Source of the DNA: Longilinea sp035560795
Lineage (GTDB): Bacteria; Chloroflexota; Anaerolineae; Anaerolineales; Anaerolineaceae
Assembly (NCBI GenBank): GCA_035560795.1
Contig: DATMYV010000041.1
Span: 1-14,065 of the forward strand
DNA: 14,065 nucleotides
Reading direction: 5' to 3'
The notes beneath the pieces were generated by a model that made no database searches, was not told where the DNA came from, and saw only the letters and a list, made by a program, of their open reading frames with translations. Within the stretch, counting starts at the first letter, position 1, and each line of letters opens with the position of its first letter. Made by a program: the position numbers and the translations under genes. Below are positions 1 to 5,624 of the stretch, in pieces.

Positions 1-58
1 GTAAAGAAGTTAACACAAAAGTAATCAAAACTGCCAGAATTTCAGGTTGAATAGTCAT
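1..58 (-). CDS. Small membrane protein, N-terminus only (runs off the window)
   Basis: An ATG at 58-56 on the minus strand is preceded by a GGAG Shine-Dalgarno (plus-strand CTCC at 66-69) with 7 bases of spacing. It opens a frame that stays open to the window edge. The 19 visible residues read MTIQPEILAVLITFVLTSL, which is a short polar start followed by an uninterrupted hydrophobic stretch, i.e. a likely membrane segment. The start lies 60 bases downstream of the 109-aa gene, on the same strand, so the two are probably co-transcribed. Small membrane proteins in such a position in an integrated element can be holins, but nothing here proves that. Function is unknown. Confidence 0.5.
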   Translation of the reverse strand, partial: MTIQPEILAVLITFVLTSL

Positions 59-118
59 TGTTTATCTCCGATTGTCTATTGTAAAAGTAATGCCCTTGTT
101 TTGAATAAAAAATTGAGG

Positions 119-448
119 TTATTTGGTCAAAAGAGTTTTAACCTTTTCAAATCGCTCTAATAATTTTGGGGGTTTTACTCCTGGTGCATGTTTTTGCTTG
201 GAATATCTCTCCAGTATTGAGAACTCTTTCAACAGGTCTTTTTGCTTTCTGTAAATCAATGCTAATTTATCGTAATAATAAGGTGCAACACCTAAACCTT
301 CTGCTTTACTTTCTGCTTCTGTAGCTGATACACATTGGTAAAGTAATATTTCTGCTTCAGCTAATTTATTCTCTCTGGTAAGTTGCTCAATTTCCATTAC
401 ATAAGAAGAATAATGTTTTCCATTGAGGTATCCTGGTTTTTGTGCCAT
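119..448 (-). CDS. Hypothetical protein, 109 aa, helical (TPR-like)
   Basis: This frame encodes a 109-residue soluble protein with no signal peptide or membrane segment. The start is supported by GGAG 7 bases upstream of the ATG (minus strand). The middle is rich in Leu, Ala, Glu and Tyr with a helix-turn-helix-pair rhythm: a stretch of the form ENKLAEAEILLYQCV, then YYYDKLALIYRKQKDL. This resembles tetratricopeptide-type helical hairpins in which a Tyr/Ala-Leu-Ile-Tyr helix follows a first amphipathic helix. The C-terminus is basic (many Lys). Base composition is AT-rich like the neighbouring recombinase, so I assign it to the element. A hairpin terminator separates it from the recombinase upstream. 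I do not recognise a specific family or function; the TPR likeness is an impression, not a match. Confidence 0.7.
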   Translation of the reverse strand: MAQKPGYLNGKHYSSYVMEIEQLTRENKLAEAEILLYQCVSATEAESKAEGLGVAPYYYDKLALIYRKQKDLLKEFSILERYSKQKHAPGVKPPKLLERFEKVKTLLTK

Positions 449-499
449 TTTTTTACTCCTTTGTTATGAACCCTAACAACCATTCTACAATTAAAAATG

Positions 500-528
500 A
501 AAAGAGCTAGAAAGAATCTAGCTCTTTT
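500..528 (-). terminator. Rho-independent terminator after the recombinase gene
   Basis: AAAAGAGCTAG (500-510) and CTAGCTCTTTT (518-528) form an 11-bp perfect stem around a 7-base loop. On the minus strand the stem is followed by a T-rich tract (CTCTTTTTCATTTTT). It begins about 20 bases beyond the recombinase stop at 549-551, so it should end the recombinase transcript before the 109-aa gene. The A-rich side also gives a T run on the plus strand, so it could work in both directions. Confidence 0.8.
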
Positions 529-548
529 TGATTCTCATAAATGCCTAT

Positions 549-1450
549 TTAGAAACTAACTTTGTCATAATCCCTTTTCAAATCTTCTGATGTTATATTC
601 AAATAACGTTTTGTAATTTCTACGGAACTATGACCTAATAAGATACTGATAATCAGTACCTCCATTCCTTGACGATAACAATTCAACGCAAAGCAGCGTC
701 TAAAACATGTGCGCCTACAGTAGGAATACCTGCCAGTTTTGCGTATTTTACTAACAGATGGTCAATGCCTGATTTAGTCAGTCTTTCCCCTTCACCATTC
801 AGCCATAACGCTGCTACATTAGCAGGGTGGGTTAGCAGGAATCGCCTAAGTGCTTTCCTTGCATCTTTATTGATGTAGGTATAGCGATTCTTGTCTCCTT
901 TTCCTGAAATAACCTTTACTTGTCCAGTTACAGTGTCTACATCTTGAAGATTCATATTTAGCAGTTCGGCAGCACGAACTCCACTTGATACTAGAAAAAG
1001 GAAAATCGCCTTGTCTCTAAGTTTGAATCTTCCATTGCACACATCAACCAGCTTATACACATCTTCAATAGCAATACCTTTTAGGGGGTTGATGTGATTA
1101 GGCTTAACATGAACCTTGTGAATGGGGTTTTTATATCCAGTAGGTTCAAACTCGTTTTCATAGTAAAGCAATAGAGCTTTTATCGCCCTGTAGCTTGCGT
1201 GAACACCTCCTTTATTTCTACGCTTGGCTAAGTCTAGGAAGTATTCTCTTATCAGTTGTGAGGTAATCAGTAGAATATCGAATACACCTTGTGACCATAG
1301 CCACTTCATAAAAAAGGTACATTCCCTTTTGTAAAACAGAAGGGTATTATGTGACAAACCTTTGGCTTGCCTTTCGGTTATGAACGATTCCAAAACACTT
1401 TCTATGGAATCTTTTAGAGTAATCACATCTCCAACTTTGCTGTTATACAT
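549..1450 (-). pseudogene. Tyrosine recombinase/integrase, single-base frameshift at the HxxR motif
   Basis: The gene encodes a phage-type tyrosine recombinase. Residues about 10-110 form the SAM-like core-binding domain and the rest is the catalytic domain. Visible catalytic residues in the first frame are Arg159 (SSGVRAAELLNM), the beta-hairpin Lys184 (SGKGDK) and His248 (GAH). The frame is then lost and reaches a TGA at 683. Adding one T to the four-T run (plus-strand AAAA, 702-705) restores HVFRRCFAL, then GHSS (His274) and KRYLNI (the Tyr283 nucleophile). The protein then ends at a TAA at 549-551 with 300 residues, a normal length for the family. The 255-aa product alone would lack Arg251, His274 and the tyrosine and should be inactive. 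The ATG at 1450 has only a weak GGG-type ribosome site at 7 bases; a better AGGAGG lies 16 bases away inside a hairpin. Either a true inactivating mutation or a sequencing error is possible. Confidence 0.88.
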
Positions 1451-1455
1451 AAATA

Positions 1456-1502
1456 AACCCTTTTTACCTCCTATATATGGATTAGGAGCAGTAAAAAGGG
1501 TT
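1456..1502 (-). repeat. Long inverted repeat in the recombinase leader
   Basis: AACCCTTTTTAC (1456-1467) is the exact reverse complement of GTAAAAAGGGTT (1491-1502). Immediately inside, CTCCTA (1468-1473) pairs with TAGGAG (1483-1488), leaving a two-base bulge (1489-1490) and a 9-base loop. The whole forms an 18-bp stem five bases upstream of the recombinase start codon. On the minus strand it buries an AGGAGG sequence (1467-1472) and the AAAAAGGG nearest the start. No T run follows, so it is not a standard terminator. It could control translation of the recombinase, or be a pair of recombinase-binding arms of the attachment site. The structure is certain from sequence; its role is inference. 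Confidence 0.75.
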
Positions 1503-1541
1503 GTTTTAGCTAGATATAGCTTTAGGGTTGCTGGCTGGATT

Positions 1542-1580
1542 TCCTAAGTCATGCCTGTCTGCCAATTCCAGCAATTCCCC
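1542..1580 (-). tRNA. 5' half of tRNA-Leu (anticodon UAG), truncated in the anticodon loop
   Basis: Read on the minus strand from 1580 down: acceptor 5' strand GGGGAAT (1-7), T8 G9, D-stem CTG, D-loop GAATTGGCAGA with the invariant GG, D-stem CAG (all three pairs match), G26, anticodon 5' stem CATGA, and loop CTTAGGA with T33 and anticodon TAG at 1546-1544. The D-arm matches the usual bacterial leucine tRNA pattern. After position 38 the sequence continues AATCC, which cannot pair with CATGA. No variable arm, T-arm (GGTTC...) or ATTCCCC acceptor complement follows within the window on this strand. The gene is therefore cut at the anticodon loop, where the AT-rich element starts. Anticodon loops are known integration points for tyrosine recombinases. 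The fragment cannot make a functional tRNA by itself. Confidence 0.8.
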
Positions 1581-1591
1581 GAACCTGTGAA

Positions 1592-1620
1592 ATTATAAGC
1601 GCAAGGGAAAACCAAGTCAA
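1592..1620 (-). promoter_or_regulatory. Near-consensus promoter of the tRNA-Leu gene
   Basis: On the minus strand TTGACT (plus 1615-1620) is followed after exactly 17 bases by TATAAT (plus 1592-1597). The predicted start lies about 5 bases before the first tRNA base at 1580, as expected for a tRNA gene. With the tRNA truncated, the next gene downstream on this strand is the recombinase starting at 1450, about 135 bases from the predicted transcript start. Confidence 0.8.
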
Positions 1621-1627
1621 CATCGTT

Positions 1628-1633
1628 TATAAT
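1628..1633 (+). promoter_or_regulatory. Candidate -10 box for the 138-aa gene
   Basis: A perfect TATAAT lies 38 bases upstream of the TTG start at 1671. A recognisable -35 at 16-18 bases is missing, so support is moderate. It sits back to back with the divergent tRNA-Leu promoter. Confidence 0.4.
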
Positions 1634-1670
1634 CGTCGCAAGTTTGTTCATCCAATTCTGGAGTAAAACA

Positions 1671-2087
1671 TTGAGCCGAGTCATCAATCCTGACAGCGCA
1701 GGTAAGGAACGAAACCGGCTGAGCCGGTCGGTCGTACTGGCCCTGCGCGAACTAATGCGTCAAAATGAACCGAATGAAGTTGCACACGATCTGGCTGCCT
1801 ACATTTCCTTGGCTTTATTGGAAATCAATGAAACGGTTGAGACGTCGGTGGTGGCCTGGGAAAAACGCGGCTATTGGGTTAAAGCCGATCGTTTTCGACT
1901 TGACTGGGAATGGTCCGACCGGTTAGGGCAATCGATGTACAAGGCAATCCTCTCGGAAGACTGGGCTACTGTCGCCACGGTGGCTGCACAAGTAGGCCAA
2001 AAACTGGTAAAAGTTACCCTGCCTGCACGCAACCGTTTGGGGACACCCTGGGTAGGCGCCTGGCAACAATTGAAGCGCAATCCATAA
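1671..2087 (+). CDS. Conserved-looking hypothetical protein, 138 aa
   Basis: I chose the TTG at 1671 because GGAG at 1660-1663 precedes it by 7 bases. The frame is open back to a TTG at 1644 (147 aa), but that start has no ribosome site. The protein (MSRVINPDSAGKERNR...) has no signal peptide or membrane segment and looks mostly helical. A tryptophan-rich centre (RGYWVKAD around residues 66-73, DWEWS around 78-82) is followed by another amphipathic helix and a basic tail. Base composition is like the chromosome, not the element, so this is the first host gene beyond the integration point. It is transcribed away from the truncated tRNA and ends at a strong terminator shared with the convergent acyl-CoA synthetase gene. 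I do not recognise the family. Confidence 0.75.
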   Translation: MSRVINPDSAGKERNRLSRSVVLALRELMRQNEPNEVAHDLAAYISLALLEINETVETSVVAWEKRGYWVKADRFRLDWEWSDRLGQSMYKAILSEDWATVATVAAQVGQKLVKVTLPARNRLGTPWVGAWQQLKRNP

Positions 2088-2091
2088 AAAC

Positions 2092-2124
2092 AAAGAGGTA
2101 CGGTTTTTAAAACCGCACCTCTTT
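2092..2124. terminator. Bidirectional terminator between convergent genes
   Basis: AAAGAGGTACGGTTTT pairs with AAAACCGCACCTCTTT, with one A/C mismatch and a one-base centre. T-rich tracts follow on both strands (CTTTTTG on the plus strand, CTTTGTTTTT on the minus strand). It lies just after the stop of the plus-strand 138-aa gene and 25 bases beyond the stop of the minus-strand acyl-CoA synthetase. Confidence 0.88.
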
Positions 2125-2148
2125 TTGTTTCCCTCAGTTCCGTTCGAT

Positions 2149-4260
2149 TTACTTCTTCTTCAATATGATGCGCGCATCGACAACCTTGATGCCCTTGCCC
2201 TCTTCGTAGACCAGGACCGGGTTGGCATCCGATTCGCTGATTTCATCAGCCAGATCGACGATCATGGATGAATAGCGACAAATGGTATCTGCCATAGCCT
2301 GCCGGTCGCGAGGTTTTTCGCCGCGGACGCCTGCCAGAATGGGGGCACCGCGAATTTCACTCAGCATGCGCAAAGCCTGGCCATTGGATACCGGAGCTAC
2401 CCGGAAGGTGACGTCCTTGAGAACTTCGACAAAGATGCCACCCAGGCCAAACATCATGGTGGGGCCGAACGTGGCATCATTGACGGATCCAAGGATGATT
2501 TCCGTGCCCCAGGGTGCCATTTCCTGAATCGCAATGCCGTGAATGTTTGCATCAGCTTTATACGCTTTTGCGTTGGCCAGAATCGTCTTGAAGGCATCCC
2601 GAACGGAGGCTTCGTCTTTAATATTGACTTTGACACCGCCAGCATCTGATTTATGCAGGATTTCGGGTGAGACGATCTTCATGACGACCGGGAAACCGAT
2701 CTTCTTGGCCAGGGTTACGGCTTCCTCCTCGGTTTTTGCCAGGAATGTGGCTGTGGTGGGCAGACCATAGGCCGTGAATACTTGCTTAGCTTCGATTTCA
2801 GTAAGGGCACCGCGGCCATCCACGCGTGCAAGTCGGATGATTTCCAATGCTGCAGCGCGATCGACCTGGAAATCACAGGCCATAGTTTCATTGATCATGG
2901 CCTTCATGCGGGCGTAATCCCGCAGCGCTGCCATTGCATTTACGGCTACATCCGGGGCACCATAAGCAGGAATGCCGTTTTCAATCAGCCACTGCATGGC
3001 TTTTTCCGATCGTTCGCCGCCTACAAAGGAAACTGTTATTGGATTTACTTTTGTATCCGCTTCATCGTATGCTTTCTTGATGCCCTGTGCGATTTCCATT
3101 GGATCGGTCATGGCAGTTTCGCAATAAAGAACAACCATGCCATCGGTCCAGGGATGCGCCAGAGAAAATCGAATGCAATCAGCGTACCACTCAAGTCCGG
3201 CCATGCCTGTCAGGTCTACCGGGTTCTTTGCCGATCCAAATTCGGGCATGTGTTTTTTGAGCTCGGCCTGGACATCGGCCGGTACGAATTTCAATGGAAT
3301 ACCATATTTTTCTGCTGCATCGGTGGCGAGGACGCCGACACCGCCACCATTGGTGATGATGACCAGGTTGTCACCTTTCATTGGTGGTTGTAAAGAGAGC
3401 GCCTGAGTGCGGTCAAACAGGTTATTGAGGTCAGCAGCTTGAATCACACCACTTTGCTGGAATGCCGCGCCATAGACTTTGGCTGCCCCCGCCAAGGAAC
3501 CCGTATGAGAAGCCGCAGCGGCAGCACCGTGCGCAGAAACACCCGCTTTTAAGGCCACAATGGGTTTGGACGATTTACGGCTGGCTTCCATGAATTCACG
3601 GCCGTCTTTGAAACCTTCGATATACAAAGACACGCAGGTGGTATTGGGATCGTCATCCAAAACGTTAATGATGTCCGCGAAATTTACATCCGACATATTA
3701 CCGATAGAGAACATTTTGTCAAAACCGACACGGCGGGTAAAGCTGGCGGCATCCAGGGCGATGAGCAAAGCACCCGATTGCGATATCAGGGCGGACTTAC
3801 CGGGGAGCGGCAAGAATGGAGCAAAGGATGCGTTCAATTTATCGGAATTGGACATGGTGCCGACGATATTCGGTCCCAGGATGCGAACGCCGTATCGCTT
3901 GGCGATGGCGACGACCTGGTCTTCCAGTTCGCGGTTGCCGACCTCGCTGAAACCGGAGGCGATGATGATTAACCCCTTAACGCCTTTTTTTCCGCATTCT
4001 TCAGTCACGGCAGGTACAAATTTTGCTGGAATCGTGATGACTGCAGCATCGATCGGACCTTCAACATTCAGCACACTCGGGTACGCTTTTAGACCCAGGA
4101 TTTCCGTTGCCGAAGTATTGATCGGGTAAATGGTGCCCTCATAACCTGATTTGAGCAGATTATCCATAACAGTGAAGCCGATTTTCCCTGGTGTCGCAGA
4201 AGCGCCAACCACGGCTATGGTTTTAGGGCGAAGTAGCGCGCGTAAAGCAGTTTGGTCCAT
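2149..4260 (-). CDS. Acetate--CoA ligase family protein, ADP-forming (fused alpha-beta)
   Basis: The protein catalyses acyl-CoA + ADP + phosphate = acid + CoA + ATP (or the reverse) in the cytoplasm, linking acyl-CoA breakdown to ATP synthesis. The second ATG (4260) is preferred over 4266: AAGGAG is 8 bases before it but only 2 before the first. That gives 703 residues, a normal length for the fused form. Order of domains (numbers from MDQ): CoA-binding Rossmann domain (about 5-130, GASATPGKIG), succinyl-CoA-ligase-like domains (about 150-450) with Glu215 in LYIEGF and the phospho-accepting His252 in SHTGSLAG, then an ATP-grasp domain (about 475-700) with HKSDAGGV (His536), GLGGIFVEVLKDVTFR and a SESDANPVLV end. 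Both histidines known to carry phosphate in this family are therefore present. The acid substrate (acetate or a branched or aryl acid) cannot be told from sequence. It is a single-gene unit, with terminators on both sides. Confidence 0.93.
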   Translation of the reverse strand: MDQTALRALLRPKTIAVVGASATPGKIGFTVMDNLLKSGYEGTIYPINTSATEILGLKAYPSVLNVEGPIDAAVITIPAKFVPAVTEECGKKGVKGLIIIASGFSEVGNRELEDQVVAIAKRYGVRILGPNIVGTMSNSDKLNASFAPFLPLPGKSALISQSGALLIALDAASFTRRVGFDKMFSIGNMSDVNFADIINVLDDDPNTTCVSLYIEGFKDGREFMEASRKSSKPIVALKAGVSAHGAAAAASHTGSLAGAAKVYGAAFQQSGVIQAADLNNLFDRTQALSLQPPMKGDNLVIITNGGGVGVLATDAAEKYGIPLKFVPADVQAELKKHMPEFGSAKNPVDLTGMAGLEWYADCIRFSLAHPWTDGMVVLYCETAMTDPMEIAQGIKKAYDEADTKVNPITVSFVGGERSEKAMQWLIENGIPAYGAPDVAVNAMAALRDYARMKAMINETMACDFQVDRAAALEIIRLARVDGRGALTEIEAKQVFTAYGLPTTATFLAKTEEEAVTLAKKIGFPVVMKIVSPEILHKSDAGGVKVNIKDEASVRDAFKTILANAKAYKADANIHGIAIQEMAPWGTEIILGSVNDATFGPTMMFGLGGIFVEVLKDVTFRVAPVSNGQALRMLSEIRGAPILAGVRGEKPRDRQAMADTICRYSSMIVDLADEISESDANPVLVYEEGKGIKVVDARIILKKK

Positions 4261-4312
4261 TTCCATTTCTCCTTAAAAGAGGGTCGATCATTGATTATGG
4301 CTGCAAAAGTAG

Positions 4313-4318
4313 AGTATA
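4313..4318 (-). promoter_or_regulatory. Candidate -10 box of the acyl-CoA synthetase gene
   Basis: TATACT on the minus strand lies about 50 bases upstream of the start codon at 4260, at a suitable distance for a short leader containing the AAGGAG site. No good -35 is seen at 16-18 bases, so this is tentative. Confidence 0.35.
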
Positions 4319-4383
4319 CAATGCTCACCGTTTCTTATGGTTGATCGATTTTGATTGATAATGGTTTCCATGAGGACATAAAA

Positions 4384-4415
4384 ACCCTCCCGAAGAAAAC
4401 CATCTATGGGAGGGT
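4384..4415 (-). terminator. Rho-independent terminator upstream of the acyl-CoA synthetase gene
   Basis: ACCCTCCC (4384-4391) and GGGAGGGT (4408-4415) form an 8-bp GC-rich stem with a 16-base loop. On the minus strand it is followed directly by TTTTTAT. It would stop minus-strand transcripts arriving from the dehydrogenase/htpG side, or from a transcript starting in the gap, before the acyl-CoA synthetase gene. Confidence 0.7.
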
Positions 4416-4643
4416 ACGATCCCTATGCTTGGCGTTCTAGCGCAGCCTGATTTCCTGCTGAAACACTCATGCAATCAACATCCTGCCGTCGGATTGTTAC
4501 ATCAACCTCGGTCATTAATACACATCAATTTTATGCATTTTTAACAAAACAAAAGTCCTCAATTCTCTGGTATTTTCGTCCTAAATTTTGCGATTGGCAG
4601 CCAAATCGTTACGAAAATCGGGTCTACCTGTTACCCAGGTAGC
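4416..4643. other. Gene-free interval between dehydrogenase and acyl-CoA synthetase
   Basis: I find no convincing coding frame on either strand. Most of the stretch looks like 3' untranslated or non-coding DNA, with a run of AT-rich sequence around 4520-4590. On the minus strand a TAAAAT box occurs in that run (around 4530-4540), without a good -35. Downstream of it about 150 bases lead to the strong terminator at 4384-4415. That is the minimum layout of a small RNA but is weak evidence. A TTGGC-T-GCCAA palindrome lies near 4600. No known riboswitch was recognised. Confidence 0.4.
4624..4642 (-). terminator. Weak hairpin just after the dehydrogenase stop
   Basis: CTACCTG (4624-4630) pairs with CAGGTAG (4636-4642) across a 5-base loop, immediately beyond the stop codon at 4644-4646. 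The downstream minus-strand sequence is ACCCGATTTT, so the T tract is late and weak. It may protect or partly terminate the dehydrogenase message. Confidence 0.35.
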
Positions 4644-5624
4644 TTAATTATAAACTGCTGGATTGGCACAATAAGGTAAACGCTTCCCTTGTACACCGGC
4701 GATGAGGTTTTCTGCGGCAATCATTGCCATACGCAACCTGGTCTGTTTACTGGCACTGGCAATATGCGGCAGGACGATTACATTCTCCATGCTGAGCAAA
4801 GGATTATCCGCCTGGATTGGTTCTGGCTCAAACACGTCTAATCCTGCGGCGGAAATCTGGCCATTTCGTAAGGCTTCGACAAGCGCCGATGGATCCACCA
4901 GCCCGCCGCGGGCCGCATTGATGAGAATGGCACCTGGTTTCATTTTTCCAAATTGAGCTTTGCCGATCAGGTGGTAGTTTTCCGGCGACAGGAAACTGTG
5001 CACAGAAATGAAATCAGCTTCTCCAAGCAATTGTTCAAGTTCAACATAGGTCGCTCCCAGCTCCTTTTCTGCTTCGGGAATTCGCTGGAGATCAGTGTAA
5101 AGGATGCGCATGTTGAACCCTTTAGCCCGCCGCGCAACTGCCTGGCCGATGCGGCCCATGCCAATAATTCCTAATGTGGCACCATAAACATCGGTTCCCG
5201 TGAGAACATGCGGTCCCCAGGGTTGCCAGACGCCTTGCCTGACCTGGCGGTCCGCCTCTGTGATGCGCCGGGCAGTGGCCATGATTAATGCCCAGGTCAT
5301 GTCAGCCGTCGTTTCAGTAAGCACGCCAGGCGTATTGCCGACCGGAATCTTGTTCGCTGTGGCAGTTTGAATATCGATGTTATCGAAACCAACTGCCATT
5401 TGACTGATGACTTTGAGATTTCCATGGGCGGCGAGAATCACTTCTGCGTCGATCGGGTCGGTGAGAAGGGTGAGCAATCCGTCGACCTGACCTGCGCGGT
5501 CCAGCAAGACACTCTTCGGGGGCGGCGAATTGAGCGGCCAAACCTCTACTTCGGTCTCAGCGCGGATTTTCTCCAGAGCCGGCTCGTGAATCATACGTGT
5601 AACAAATACTTTTGGCTTATTCAT
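4644..5624 (-). CDS. D-2-hydroxyacid dehydrogenase, glyoxylate/hydroxypyruvate reductase type
   Basis: This cytoplasmic NAD(P)-dependent enzyme of the D-isomer 2-hydroxyacid dehydrogenase family has 326 residues, the usual length. The split catalytic domain occupies about 1-100 and 290-326, and the Rossmann domain about 101-289. Visible features are the dinucleotide motif GMGRIG (155-160) with acidic Asp178 at the end of the second strand (favouring NADH), NAARGG with the substrate-binding Arg239, Glu268 in FEPEP, and the catalytic His287 in LPHIAS. Close relatives reduce glyoxylate or hydroxypyruvate to glycolate or D-glycerate. The start ATG overlaps the end of htpG by 8 bases, with GAGGTG as ribosome site inside the htpG 3' end, so translation is probably coupled. 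The exact substrate is inferred from overall resemblance, not from a decisive residue. Confidence 0.9.
   Translation of the reverse strand: MNKPKVFVTRMIHEPALEKIRAETEVEVWPLNSPPPKSVLLDRAGQVDGLLTLLTDPIDAEVILAAHGNLKVISQMAVGFDNIDIQTATANKIPVGNTPGVLTETTADMTWALIMATARRITEADRQVRQGVWQPWGPHVLTGTDVYGATLGIIGMGRIGQAVARRAKGFNMRILYTDLQRIPEAEKELGATYVELEQLLGEADFISVHSFLSPENYHLIGKAQFGKMKPGAILINAARGGLVDPSALVEALRNGQISAAGLDVFEPEPIQADNPLLSMENVIVLPHIASASKQTRLRMAMIAAENLIAGVQGKRLPYCANPAVYN

Larger units (their letters stand above)
1..1541. mobile_element. End of an AT-rich integrated element inserted in tRNA-Leu
   Basis: Bases 1 to about 1541 are visibly richer in A and T than everything to the right. They carry a tyrosine recombinase and two small genes of unknown function, all on the minus strand. 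The right boundary coincides with the point where a tRNA-Leu 5' half stops matching a tRNA, in the anticodon loop near 1542. Tyrosine recombinases of prophages and integrative elements commonly use tRNA genes as attachment sites, sometimes in the anticodon loop. The left boundary and the second attachment site lie outside the window, so the size and type of element (prophage, integrative element or remnant) cannot be decided here. Confidence 0.7.

Noticed and set aside
500..528. Attachment site or recombinase-binding site at the inverted repeat after the recombinase
   Set aside because: The T tract and its position 20 bases after the stop make it a standard terminator.
695..712. Programmed -1 frameshift producing the full recombinase
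   Set aside because: In the zero frame the site reads T GTT TTA, which does not fit the X XXY YYZ slippery heptamer, and no clear stimulatory structure follows. Mutation or sequence error is simpler.
1542..1580. Group I intron in the tRNA-Leu anticodon loop
   Set aside because: Such introns are known in tRNA-Leu(UAA) of cyanobacteria, but here the sequence after the loop leads to a recombinase gene on the same strand with no 3' exon and no visible intron core.
2782..3393. 203-codon open frame on the plus strand inside the acyl-CoA synthetase gene
   Set aside because: It is antisense to a well-recognised enzyme, lacks family motifs and is rich in Cys, His and Phe as expected of a shadow frame.
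3560..4129. 189-codon plus-strand frame inside the acyl-CoA synthetase gene
   Set aside because: It overlaps the N-terminal CoA-binding and ligase domains in antisense and shows no recognisable domain.
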